Assembly: GCF_963664415.1 (NCBI RefSeq)
Contig: NZ_OY761445.1
Span: forward strand, 1,266,501 to 1,330,500
Length of the DNA stretch: 64,000 bases
Reading direction: 5' to 3'
Source: an uncultured Desulfobacter sp.
GTDB lineage: Bacteria; Desulfobacterota; Desulfobacteria; Desulfobacterales; Desulfobacteraceae
Position numbers and translations under genes: made by a program. The notes under the pieces were generated by a model, which searched no databases, was not told where the DNA came from, and worked only from the letters and a program-made list of their open reading frames with translations. Below, piece after piece: positions 8,094 through 16,481 of the stretch; the first letter of the stretch is position 1; every line of letters begins with the position of its first letter.

Positions 8094-9671
8094 ATGACAC
8101 TGCATTCACAGTCCAATGCATCACAATATCTGGAAATGGTATGCCATAAACTTCCCGTGGTAAAAAATATTTTGAACACCTTTGGGCATATGTCCCTTGA
8201 GGCATATACGGAACGCTTCAACATCCCCCCCGGTCTATCCTTTCAGTCCAGGGATGACATATGGCAAGCTGTTTTTGAACAAATTCATCCTATTCTGGGA
8301 AAAAACATAGCCACGCGTACGGCCAATGACTTAACGGCGTCGGGCACGGTCATGACCACCACACACTTAGGCATTGATTATTTTGCCAACTCCGTACAGG
8401 GGAACCTGATTTATGGTGCCGGCACACTCATGGATCGGCACAAAGGAACAACCATCCCGATTTTTTGTTTCGGCAATGTGCCGCTTAACAGCTCCACCTT
8501 TGCCCGGGGACTCCTGGTATACGCAAGCGAATCAGGTGTCAAAAAAGAACTGCCGTTAAGATTGCCGGTATTCCCAAATAATGAGAACCGAACCATGACC
8601 AGTCTTGCAAAACCCTTTACCATGGAGATGCTGCAAAGGGCCATGCAAAGAACAAGTACATGGGGGAAAAAAAACCAAATCTCTATAGTTACCACCCAAA
8701 CAATTTTAAGCCTTTTGGAAGATGAATACGCCGATGACAGGGTGCTAAGTCAGGAGAACTACTCAACCCAGGCCATGATCGTCAACCAGCGGCTTGGCAA
8801 ACGCATGCTTAAAACCAGTGACCATCCGCCGGATATTATATACTTAGAGATAGAAAAAATTACCGCCTTTTTGCTGGGCAAAGACCTGAACCGTAAAAAC
8901 AGTCTTGCATATCGCATCTTTTTCAATACAACACTGCGCAACATGGTTATTCAACAGCTGGACGGCTGCTCAGGATGCTGGTTTGTCGACAGGCTCAATG
9001 CCAGACAGACTGCTTTGGGAAAACCGAATGCAACTGGAACAGGCACCATTTTTTTTTGGGGAATTGATGCGTATGGCCGCCGGGTTCCGCTGTTATTAAA
9101 ATCGATTGAAAACGATCTTTGCCTGTGCGGCAGGGATGACCGAGGCGATTATTTTACCATACATTTCACCCGGGATGAAATTATCCAGGCGTTGGAAGAA
9201 CAAAAACTGTTACCATCTTTGTTCACCTGTTTTCTGCTCATCTGTTTTGCCAGGGGATTTAACTGTGTAGGCGGCGTGTTCCAAGGCGCATATCTCTCCC
9301 GGATGAAAAACGGTATTGCCGACAGCCTTGACGCACAATCAGACACTACGAATGCGAAAATGATACGTGATATACCCACAACTTTTTACCAGGACGGGAT
9401 GCTGGCATTCATGAGTGCCGGGCAGGGCAACGGATTGTTGCCGGCAGGCCCCATTGAAATCATCCAGGCCGGAGGAATCAATAAAAACGATCTGAATAAA
9501 GCGTTTGGCCTGACTGTAACCCAGGCCCATATGGCTGGTCTTTTCGGCGCGCTTAAAGATGCAGGCGCTTCAATTACCCGCCAACCGGGCTGGCAGCAGA
9601 TGGTGGCACAGGCATGTTCCAGAGAACTGTGGGGAAAAGTGCCTCTTTGTGAGCGCCCGGCTGAAACGTAA
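8094..9671 (+). CDS. Uncharacterised 525-residue protein of the racemase/MFS cluster
   Basis: I do not recognise a family. The protein has no signal peptide and appears cytoplasmic. It has glycine/asparagine-rich loops (GNLIYGAGTLMDRHKG, FVDRLNARQTALGKPN, SAGQGNGLLPAGPIEI) and paired cysteines (GCSGCW; CLCGRDD) that could bind metal or be catalytic. It is last in the run with the SpoIIE phosphatase, racemase and sensor-MFS (13-base gap) and is followed by a hairpin terminator. The position suggests it uses or makes the molecule handled by the racemase and MFS, for example as a ligase or transferase, but no sequence motif proves this. Confidence 0.75.
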   Translation: MTLHSQSNASQYLEMVCHKLPVVKNILNTFGHMSLEAYTERFNIPPGLSFQSRDDIWQAVFEQIHPILGKNIATRTANDLTASGTVMTTTHLGIDYFANSVQGNLIYGAGTLMDRHKGTTIPIFCFGNVPLNSSTFARGLLVYASESGVKKELPLRLPVFPNNENRTMTSLAKPFTMEMLQRAMQRTSTWGKKNQISIVTTQTILSLLEDEYADDRVLSQENYSTQAMIVNQRLGKRMLKTSDHPPDIIYLEIEKITAFLLGKDLNRKNSLAYRIFFNTTLRNMVIQQLDGCSGCWFVDRLNARQTALGKPNATGTGTIFFWGIDAYGRRVPLLLKSIENDLCLCGRDDRGDYFTIHFTRDEIIQALEEQKLLPSLFTCFLLICFARGFNCVGGVFQGAYLSRMKNGIADSLDAQSDTTNAKMIRDIPTTFYQDGMLAFMSAGQGNGLLPAGPIEIIQAGGINKNDLNKAFGLTVTQAHMAGLFGALKDAGASITRQPGWQQMVAQACSRELWGKVPLCERPAET

Positions 9672-9672
9672 C

Positions 9673-9699
9673 AAAGGCCCGTCAGATGATCGGACCTTT
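9673..9699 (+). terminator. Hairpin terminator after the racemase/MFS operon, possibly bidirectional
   Basis: Arms AAAGGCCCG (9673-9681) and CGGACCTTT (9691-9699) pair with one C-A mismatch around a 9-base loop, followed by an AT-rich stretch. It lies between convergent genes and may serve both. Confidence 0.6.
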
Positions 9700-9722
9700 T
9701 GATAAATTTTTAATTAATCAAT

Positions 9723-10895
9723 TTATCTTTTAGGGATTTCAATATCCTCAAATATCTCATCCGCCGCACTTAAAACATCAACAGGCGGATCATAACCGAT
9801 CAATTCAGCCGTTTTTAAATTAATGGCAATTTTCGGTGGATCTTCAAACAACTGCCCTATGTTCCTGGGTTTAGCTCCGTTAAATATCTTAGCCATAGTC
9901 TTGGCATAAAACCGCCCGACATATTGAAAATTTGCCCTGGAGATGCTCATTAAAAATCCATATTTCACCTGCTCGGAATGGGACTGGGTAAACGTAGGAA
10001 TCCGGTATTTATTGGCGATACTCACAAGCTCAGGAATACTGTCAGCATTTACACCGTTCTGGGTGGTAACATAAATGGCGTCAGTGCTTTTCCCTAAAGC
10101 GGCAAAGCATCTTTTTACACTCTCCTCGTCTTTTCTGACATCTGCGCTTTCATCTGTGGTGAAACAGGGAACAATTTTAAACCCGCGTTCATCGGCCACT
10201 TTTTTAACACTATCCAGTGCTGCAGTACTACGGCCCTGGTCAGTGTCCATATAAGCTATACCAAGTTTGTTGAATTTAATGATATCATGAAAGAGCTGTA
10301 TCTGACGCTCATGACGATAGGGATCAACCCGGGCATGGACATGATCGAAACCTGAATCTTCAACACTTTCAATAATCCCGGCAGCCAGAGGATCCGTGGT
10401 TGAAATAACAAGGGTAGGCACTTTGTGCGCATTTGTGGCAAGCTTGAGCCCCGCTTTAGTGCCAGCGGCAATGATCAAATCAATATCTTTTTTACTATTC
10501 AAACGGGAAATAATTTGCGGCACCATCTTCTCAATACGCGGCGTGTCCCAGTTACCCGTGTAATGCGCATCCTTGACAAATTCAATGTACCGGCTCACAG
10601 TGCTGTTTGCCAACCACTGCCACAATTGAGCGGTCTGCTCACCGGGCTGATCCGGAATTTTGTTTTTTTCCATCCATCCCATATCCATCAATCCCCTGAC
10701 AATCCCCAGAAAATTGAGTTGATAATTAATATATTCTCCACCCTCAAAATATCCAATACGCCATTTTTTGCCATTATTCGTACTCGGTTTTATGCTGAAA
10801 TCACCCTTGTATGCAGCCATGACCGAAACAGAAGAAAGCAGGGAAAAAAACAGTATTAAACAAAAAATCTTTCTAATCTTTCTAAATATTAGCAT
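9723..10895 (-). CDS. ABC transporter substrate-binding protein, ABC_sub_bind family
   Basis: Start placed at 10895: the downstream sequence begins MLIFRKIRKIF followed by a hydrophobic signal ending SVMAA, with AAAGGGG 9 bases upstream. A longer frame to 10991 lacks any signal. The mature protein has the ABC_sub_bind (TrpX/YtjA-like) layout: KKWRIGYFEGG at the N-terminus, IDLIIAAGTKAGLKLA, VPTLVISTTDPLAAGI and PTFTQSHSEQVKYGFLMSI. Family members bind amino acids or are encoded beside sensor kinases. Here no permease or ATPase is adjacent, so it is either an orphan receptor or part of a system elsewhere. Unusually, the region between the first and second strands contains an inserted ~60-residue segment rich in Trp and charged residues. 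Confidence 0.8.
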   Translation of the reverse strand: MLIFRKIRKIFCLILFFSLLSSVSVMAAYKGDFSIKPSTNNGKKWRIGYFEGGEYINYQLNFLGIVRGLMDMGWMEKNKIPDQPGEQTAQLWQWLANSTVSRYIEFVKDAHYTGNWDTPRIEKMVPQIISRLNSKKDIDLIIAAGTKAGLKLATNAHKVPTLVISTTDPLAAGIIESVEDSGFDHVHARVDPYRHERQIQLFHDIIKFNKLGIAYMDTDQGRSTAALDSVKKVADERGFKIVPCFTTDESADVRKDEESVKRCFAALGKSTDAIYVTTQNGVNADSIPELVSIANKYRIPTFTQSHSEQVKYGFLMSISRANFQYVGRFYAKTMAKIFNGAKPRNIGQLFEDPPKIAINLKTAELIGYDPPVDVLSAADEIFEDIEIPKR

Positions 10896-11322
10896 TGGCG
10901 CCGCCCCTTTCATTAAAACAACGAAAAACGAAAATAAAATATGGAAGTTACCCATATCACAGAATGAGACATTATTGATATAATTTCTCATAATTTAATT
11001 GTCTCGTAACGGGAGCCTTTTTTAAAACCGTAAGGAAATCAATGCAACAGATGAATTGAATTTAAATAACCAACTATGGCAGGACGATAGCGTATCAGCA
11101 CTCCGTCCTAACCCACAACGAATATGGAAAGATTTATAGAGATTACACAAATTTTTTTGATAAAACGACAAAGTCCAACAAAGCAAAAGTCATGAGAATT
11201 TAAGCTTCAAAACACTCAGGATGCAGATATAATAGACTATCGCAAAACCTTGATACAAATGAAGATGAAATTCTCATGGCTTCCCGGAAGGAGGAGAATT
11301 AAAAAATACGTCCATTATCGTC
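10896..11322. other. Intergenic stretch with two inverted repeats
   Basis: No coding sequence is evident in about 430 bases. AGGACG (11081-11086) pairs with CGTCCT (11104-11109). A perfect 11-bp inverted repeat, CATGAGAATTT (11191-11201) and AAATTCTCATG (11268-11278), brackets a 66-base loop between the khpA and binding-protein genes. Purpose unknown; it could be an operator pair, a long hairpin in the khpA transcript tail, or the footprint of a lost mobile element. Confidence 0.4.
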
Positions 11323-11553
11323 TCATTCAACAATCTCCAGAATGACCCTTTTTTGTTCCTTTGCAGAGGCACAGGCAAGAATGGTGCGCATGGCCTGGGC
11401 GGTCCTGCCCTTTCTTCCGATCACTTTTCCTAAGTCTTCTTTAGCCACCCGCAATTCCAACACAAGGGTCTGCTGAGCTTTGATCTCTTGTACGTCAACC
11501 TGTTCAGGATCATCAACCAACGCTTTCGCCATAAGTTTAATCAACTCTTTCAT
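11323..11553 (-). CDS. khpA: KH-domain RNA-binding protein KhpA
   Basis: A single KH domain of 76 residues with the diagnostic loop GKVIGRKGRTAQAMR (GxxG is GRKG). It has the family's start MKELIKLMAKALVD and the end KRVILEIVE. The start at 11553 is chosen because AAAGGAGA lies 9 bases upstream; the frame extends 7 codons further without a ribosome-binding site. KhpA binds RNA with KhpB and affects cell division and small-RNA regulation in other bacteria. Usually it lies between rpsP and rimM, but here it stands alone. Confidence 0.9.
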   Translation of the reverse strand: MKELIKLMAKALVDDPEQVDVQEIKAQQTLVLELRVAKEDLGKVIGRKGRTAQAMRTILACASAKEQKRVILEIVE

Positions 11554-11641
11554 GAACGAATCTCCTTTAACCAAAATGACAATGAATTAGATATTTAAAT
11601 TACAACATTTAACTGTTTATGGCTGACTTTGTCGAAATAGT

Positions 11642-11656
11642 TGATATAGAATATCA
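11642..11656. promoter_or_regulatory. Palindrome upstream of khpA, possible operator
   Basis: TGATAT-AGA-ATATCA is a perfect 6-bp-arm palindrome in the ~360-base AT-rich region between divergent khpA and the NifU-like gene. The arrangement is typical of a dimeric repressor site, but no regulator is identified. Confidence 0.25.
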
Positions 11657-11915
11657 TAACTGGCTATAATCACAAGCCCTATTTGCAGTGCTTTAAAGAT
11701 TTTATGAAAAAAAGGCATATAACGGGTAAATCTTTATTCTCAATACCCTATCGCAGACAAAATCGTAAAAACAATAAGACGAAAATAGTCATTGCCCTTG
11801 ACATCAAAATGGAATTCATTATTTTAGAGGGGATATTATATTTATGTACCGGGAAAAATATTTTATTTCATTGCCCGATAAAATATTTATTTTTGGTAAG
11901 GGCATACAATTAAGG

Positions 11916-12350
11916 ATGTATGAAGTGGTCACAGAAATTACAATACAGGATTCAGAACGTAAAATGCTGTCCGAAGCCGGGTATGGTGAGCCGGCAATTG
12001 ACTATTATCTTGGAAAAAAACATATGGGTTCCATTGAAGATGCGAACCAAATTTCCTTTAAAGTCGGCTCTTGCGGTGATACAATGAAAATCTATTTAAA
12101 AGTCGATGAACACGAAATTGTGCAAGATGCTAAATATGAAATCGCAGGATGTGCAGGGGCTATCTCTGCAGCAATGGCGACAGTGGATCTTGTAAAGGGA
12201 AAAACCATTGAGCAGGCTTTAAAAATTAATGATGGAGATGTTTTCAGGGTTCTTGAAAGTATACCGGAAAAAAAGCATCACTGCATCCAACTGGCGGTCA
12301 AGACAATGCACCAGGGACTTGAGGAATTTCAAACAGCGCACGTTTCTTAA
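11916..12350 (+). CDS. NifU/IscU-like iron-sulfur cluster scaffold protein
   Basis: The body matches the IscU/NifU N-terminal scaffold: GYGEPAIDYYLGKKHMG near the N-terminus, then VGSCGDTMKIYLKV, YEIAGCAGAISAAMA and KKHHCIQLAVKT. These carry the three cluster-binding cysteines, and the usual aspartate next to the first is present (CGD). The start at 11916 is preceded by AAGGA; the frame continues upstream to 11844 without homologous sequence. In anaerobes similar orphan scaffolds are found beside NifS or in sulfur metabolism loci; no cysteine desulfurase is present here. Its 3' end overlaps the next gene. Confidence 0.85.
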   Translation: MYEVVTEITIQDSERKMLSEAGYGEPAIDYYLGKKHMGSIEDANQISFKVGSCGDTMKIYLKVDEHEIVQDAKYEIAGCAGAISAAMATVDLVKGKTIEQALKINDGDVFRVLESIPEKKHHCIQLAVKTMHQGLEEFQTAHVS

Positions 12351-13035
12351 GTGGATTACCAGTATTGTTCTTGTCAGCATTTCACTCCTATCTGCCGGAT
12401 GTGTCTCATCTAAATTCAGCGTTGAGACCCTGGCTAAATCCGATGTCAATATGGTATCGGATATCTATATTGACCAGACACTGACGCTTCTAAAGACACT
12501 TACCCAAAAATTATACAAAATGAATCCCGGGGAACTGGCTAAAACCCCGGGAGCAACTATAGAATCAAGGATCTCAGCGATATTCAAATGCCCTGCCCCC
12601 CCCCCGGAGCCGGCCCTCACCGGCAGAAGATCAACCCAGGCCATGTTGGCGGGCCTCGAATCCGATTATAAAGGAGACCGGGTGTATGCGGTCATGTACG
12701 GATTGTTCACCATGTTGCACATGGCCTTTAACAACAAATGCCACCTGTTCATGCTTGATTTTCTCTCCTCCCAAAATTTTTACAACTCAGCCAGAAACAT
12801 AGAAATACTGGTATGGCGACTGAAAACCAGACGTGCATCCAACGGCGAATTATGCCTTATTACGAACACCTGGAAAGGGGACATAGCCAATTTAAGCTTT
12901 GAGCGAATTTTTGGAAAACTCATTATTTTATCAGATACGATGGCCCTGATCATGGCAGAACGGGGGGACCGGTTTGTCAAACAGGCTGTCCACATAGCCG
13001 GCATGAGTTTTCTTCCTGTGGGACTGTACCCTTAA
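12319..13035 (+). CDS. Lipoprotein of unknown function
   Basis: A TTG at 12319 (CAGGGA just upstream) gives a basic N-terminus, a hydrophobic segment and the lipobox LLSAGC. Further upstream starts would remain inside the scaffold gene. The mature protein is mostly helical, with a CPAPPPEPAL loop and a later helix pair. I do not recognise a domain. The overlap of ~30 bases with the scaffold gene suggests translational coupling, but no functional tie is evident. It ends four bases before the convergent M48 gene. Confidence 0.65.
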   Translation: MRNFKQRTFLKWITSIVLVSISLLSAGCVSSKFSVETLAKSDVNMVSDIYIDQTLTLLKTLTQKLYKMNPGELAKTPGATIESRISAIFKCPAPPPEPALTGRRSTQAMLAGLESDYKGDRVYAVMYGLFTMLHMAFNNKCHLFMLDFLSSQNFYNSARNIEILVWRLKTRRASNGELCLITNTWKGDIANLSFERIFGKLIILSDTMALIMAERGDRFVKQAVHIAGMSFLPVGLYP

Positions 13036-13038
13036 TTT

Positions 13039-14865
13039 TCAGTTCTGCTGTGCTTTTCCAAATCGTGTGACCTGCGCCCTGTAATATTCTTTTCTATCGG
13101 TCGAAATCTCAAAGGCTTGCTTTGCAACCGCCAATGCCCGGGCTTTATGATTATTCACATACAGCGCTTCGGCATAGGTATCCAATACATATGCTTCCTT
13201 TGTTATATCCACAGCCCGGCTGGAAAGATCCAGAGACCTGGCAGCATTTCGAAACGTTTCATCCGGGCATGTAACCAGTAGCCAGGCCAGATTATTTAAC
13301 GCATGTACATTAGTCGGATCAATTTTTAAAACATTTTCATAGGCCACGATTGCCTTCTCATACTGCCGGGCATCATAATAAAAGTCACCCACCTGCACAT
13401 ATAAATCAGAATTATCAGGATCAAGCTCAAGCTGACGGTTTAAAATTTTTCCGGCAACAAATTGGGTAAAAGGGGTATTAAGCCAGCCATAACTTACACT
13501 ATATCCAATCAAAAAAACGATCCCGACAGCAAGTAGATATCCGGTAATCATTTTTTTCACTTTTCTATGGTGGTTTTGAATCATTCCCGGATTCATCCGG
13601 CACTTTTCCAAAAAACGAATACGTTGCCCAATGCTGAAATGATGCCAGTTCGGTTTGTCAATGGATTGACGGCTTAGGGATGCAATCTTGTAAAAGGTGG
13701 AGATCAATGCCGATGGTGAATCTGTGTATTTAAAAATATGCAGATCAGCCTGACGCTCAAAATGCCGCATGAACAGACCAAAAACAAACCGGAAATAGAG
13801 AATAAACAAACCTATGAGTACCAGACAGATGATAGCCGCATGGACTGTATCCTGATTGAACCCCCAAAAAGCCCCCCCTCCATACAAGGGGTTTAATAAA
13901 TAAATTATAAACATTAAGGGCTCAAAAAAAACAAAATTACAGGCTATAAATCCGGCGAAGAAAAACAGATAAAACACCATGTGCCGATGATAGACATGAC
14001 CGATTTCATGCAGAATCACACCTTGGATCTCATCATCATCCAGACAGGCAAGCAGCGCCGGTGTCACCAGAATATATCGGAATCGACCCACAATCCCCAT
14101 AACACCGGCAGTGATCATACCACCGCCAAACAAATTCCATACCAAAATATCCCTGTATCTAAGATCAGCCATTTGGCAGGTTTTTTCAATGCGCTGCCTA
14201 TCAAACCCGGGAGCCAGAGGACGACAGCCCCATAAACGCTGGATCAGGACCGGTCCAAACACAGAGATGGCAATAACAAAGAAAAGGATGTAAATCACCT
14301 CTCCGGCCGTGGAGTTTAAAAAACGATTCAGTCCTTCAAAGGGTAAAAGCCCCAGAAAGTCTGCTAAAAGAGATAGAAAACACCAGGGCAGCATGGCGGG
14401 CAGACAAAAGGCAATATTGGAAAGAATAAAATTTTTTTTGGTCAAAGAAGACGTAAAAAAACGCTTCTGAATCTTATAGGCAAAGTTCCATATTAAAATC
14501 AGATAAAAAAGAAATAATCCAAGAAACAGCAGCGCACCCAGGGTAGGTACCCATTGGAACACCGCAACATCATACAGAAGATGATTCACCCGGAATCCAT
14601 AAATATTTACAGCAAACAGCACCAGCGCTGCAATGGAAAGCCGTGAAACAGCAGTGTTCACCCCCTGGTCAATATCCTGTGCCGGCAGAGACTGCCCATG
14701 GACTGCCAGGCGATTGAAATAAATCCGGCAGACCAAGGCAAAAACAGCCGCTGAGACCAGGCAGAACCCAATGGCCCCGGGACCAAACCCAGAAGGTTCG
14801 TCAAACAGTTCCGACGTGGTGTAAATGACCAGGGCTGCCAGAAAATATATAAAATTTGAAAACAC
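13039..14865 (-). CDS. Membrane M48 family metallopeptidase with C-terminal TPR repeats
   Basis: 608 residues. Several membrane helices occupy the first ~210 residues. The zinc motif HEIGH is at ~286-290, with flanking helices (MVFYLFFFAGFIACN). The third zinc ligand is in HFERQADLHIF (~368-378). After a last helix (~438-457) come TPR-type repeats (DLYVQVGDFYYDARQYEKAI and the following LNNLAWLL). The family (HtpX/Ste24-like) degrades or processes membrane proteins, here with a periplasmic or external TPR module for substrate binding. It lies 10 bases after the NUDIX gene, probably cotranscribed. Confidence 0.85.
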   Translation of the reverse strand: MFSNFIYFLAALVIYTTSELFDEPSGFGPGAIGFCLVSAAVFALVCRIYFNRLAVHGQSLPAQDIDQGVNTAVSRLSIAALVLFAVNIYGFRVNHLLYDVAVFQWVPTLGALLFLGLFLFYLILIWNFAYKIQKRFFTSSLTKKNFILSNIAFCLPAMLPWCFLSLLADFLGLLPFEGLNRFLNSTAGEVIYILFFVIAISVFGPVLIQRLWGCRPLAPGFDRQRIEKTCQMADLRYRDILVWNLFGGGMITAGVMGIVGRFRYILVTPALLACLDDDEIQGVILHEIGHVYHRHMVFYLFFFAGFIACNFVFFEPLMFIIYLLNPLYGGGAFWGFNQDTVHAAIICLVLIGLFILYFRFVFGLFMRHFERQADLHIFKYTDSPSALISTFYKIASLSRQSIDKPNWHHFSIGQRIRFLEKCRMNPGMIQNHHRKVKKMITGYLLAVGIVFLIGYSVSYGWLNTPFTQFVAGKILNRQLELDPDNSDLYVQVGDFYYDARQYEKAIVAYENVLKIDPTNVHALNNLAWLLVTCPDETFRNAARSLDLSSRAVDITKEAYVLDTYAEALYVNNHKARALAVAKQAFEISTDRKEYYRAQVTRFGKAQQN

Positions 14866-14875
14866 AGACCGGGTC

Positions 14876-15430
14876 CTATATCACCTGGCCTGTTGCAGCG
14901 AACCGCTCCAGAACAATCCATGTTTTAACATCAAAAAGAATATTGTCCTGGCGTATACATTCGGCCGCCTGATCCTGGGAGAGCAGCATGACCTCAATTA
15001 GTTCGGAAGCCTCATTATGTTCGGTATTCGCAGATCCTTCACATGCCACATACAAAAGGCTGATGCTTTCGTCTGTTAATCCTGATGAAGAAAATATCGC
15101 AGGGCTTTGCTTTATAACATTCGTAACGGTTAAGCCGGTCTCTTCATACAGCTCTCGCCGACCAGCCTGTGCAATACTTTCGCCGGAATCCACAAGGCCT
15201 GCGGGGAAACCATACTGAAAACCGCCCAACGGCACCCGAAATTCCTTGATAATAACCAGTTTCTTCTCCTGTTGATGAAACGGAACAATCACTACGGCAT
15301 CAGGCACGGCCGAATTCTGCCTGGACGCATACAACCAGGATCTATCCACGCCGGCGGTGTCTTTATACCTGGCACGAATCAAGTTAAGATGGGGATAATC
15401 CGTTATTTTTTCTTTTTCATATATGTCCAC
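14876..15430 (-). CDS. NUDIX hydrolase (ADP-ribose pyrophosphatase-like)
   Basis: A complete NUDIX box is visible: G-x5-E-x7-REL-x-EE-x-GL, read as GLVDSGESIAQAGRRELYEE followed by TGL. The context (VPLGGFQYGFPAGLVD) resembles the ADP-ribose/NUDT5-type pyrophosphatases that hydrolyse nucleoside diphosphate sugars. GTG at 15430 is taken as start because CAGGAG lies 7 bases upstream; an ATG at 15487 has no ribosome-binding site and adds an unrelated leader. The M48 gene follows. Confidence 0.85.
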   Translation of the reverse strand: MDIYEKEKITDYPHLNLIRARYKDTAGVDRSWLYASRQNSAVPDAVVIVPFHQQEKKLVIIKEFRVPLGGFQYGFPAGLVDSGESIAQAGRRELYEETGLTVTNVIKQSPAIFSSSGLTDESISLLYVACEGSANTEHNEASELIEVMLLSQDQAAECIRQDNILFDVKTWIVLERFAATGQVI

Positions 15431-15947
15431 AAAAATCTCCTGATAAATAATTAATAACGGCCATGGGCCGATCGGGTCTATTAACACCCAAACTCACTCT
15501 ACAACAAAGATAGAAAGAATCCAGTTGATTGCTGGAGACTATCTTATAAAACTTAAAGTTAAGACATACCACTACCTAATGCAACGCGAATGACCAGATT
15601 ATTGAAAATAACAGCCACGGCCTGGTCTGATTGATCTGTACATGGCGCAATTGCACATCAAAATATAAATGCAATTTAAGAAGCTTATATGAAAAGGACT
15701 GAATTAACCTATTCGTTTCTTTTATTATTTGTTGTGGCCCAATTTCGGTGAAAGACCCGGTTGGCCAGGGCCGTTATTTGGGAGGTCCACAAAAAAGACT
15801 TACGTGTACATTAAAAACTTAAACGAAAGCCAGAAATGGGAGGCACTGCCCAAAAATGACAAAACAGTGCCAAATTTCATGAAATCCCAGGATTCGGGGA
15901 AAGGGATTGGGCTTTTTCAGACTGTAAACGACAGCGGGATATAAAAA
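15431..15947. other. Intergenic region with a long hairpin
   Basis: I see no supported gene in this ~500-base stretch. TGTGGCCCAA (15733-15742) pairs with TTGGG...CCACA (15778-15791), enclosing a GC-rich loop with GGTTGGCC/GGGCC. On the minus strand this sits after the UspA gene and could end the TRAP operon or form a small RNA. A 71-codon open frame covering it (15729-15944, +) has no recognisable content. Confidence 0.35.
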
Positions 15948-16439
15948 TTACAACTGGATGCGTTTATAAAGTTTATCTGCAATCTCTTTTCGGCGATAGG
16001 ACAGCACAGGAACAGGTGAATAGCGAAACATTTTTTCCGCAATCGATCCACTTAGAGCATGTAGAATCTCAGATTTACCCTTAACTTCCATAATAATGAG
16101 ATCCACCCTTTCATCTATGGCAAACTTCAGCAGCACTGCTACAGGTCGTCCTTTTTTAAACACAAACCGCATCTTCTCATCCGGGTAGTCAATCCGATTG
16201 AGATGGGCTTCTAAAATGTCAATTCGTTGTTTCTCAACTTCCTGAATGTAATGCGTCTCATCAACTTCATATCCCAATGAGGTAATGGTCTGAACCGCTT
16301 GTATATCTCGTTCATTAATAACGTTCACAAAAACAATTTCCGCGTTGAGCGGCCTGGCAACGTCAACCGCATAGTCAATCAGCTCTTTAGAAAATTCGGA
16401 AAAAGTAACCGGAACAAGAATTTTTTTTATATCTGACAC
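15948..16439 (-). CDS. Universal stress protein UspA family
   Basis: One Usp domain: an N-terminal strand KKILVPVTFSEFSKELIDYA, the family's inter-domain helix, and the C-terminal ATP-binding region (LIIMEVKGKSEILHALSGSI followed by SPVPVL). The canonical GxxGx9GS loop is altered (KGKSEILHALSGS), so nucleotide binding is uncertain. It follows the TAXI-TRAP permease by 42 bases; Usp proteins often regulate TRAP transporters (compare TeaD). Confidence 0.88.
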   Translation of the reverse strand: MSDIKKILVPVTFSEFSKELIDYAVDVARPLNAEIVFVNVINERDIQAVQTITSLGYEVDETHYIQEVEKQRIDILEAHLNRIDYPDEKMRFVFKKGRPVAVLLKFAIDERVDLIIMEVKGKSEILHALSGSIAEKMFRYSPVPVLSYRRKEIADKLYKRIQL

Positions 16440-16481
16440 GCAGATTTCTCCTTCAAAAAACGGGTAAAACTGACACTTTTT

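Noticed and set aside
11683..11913. 76-codon frame upstream of the NifU-like gene
   Set aside because: AT-rich, no homology and no ribosome-binding site.
15729..15944. 71-codon open frame in the gap after UspA
   Set aside because: No recognisable protein content; it covers a hairpin and lacks a convincing ribosome-binding site.
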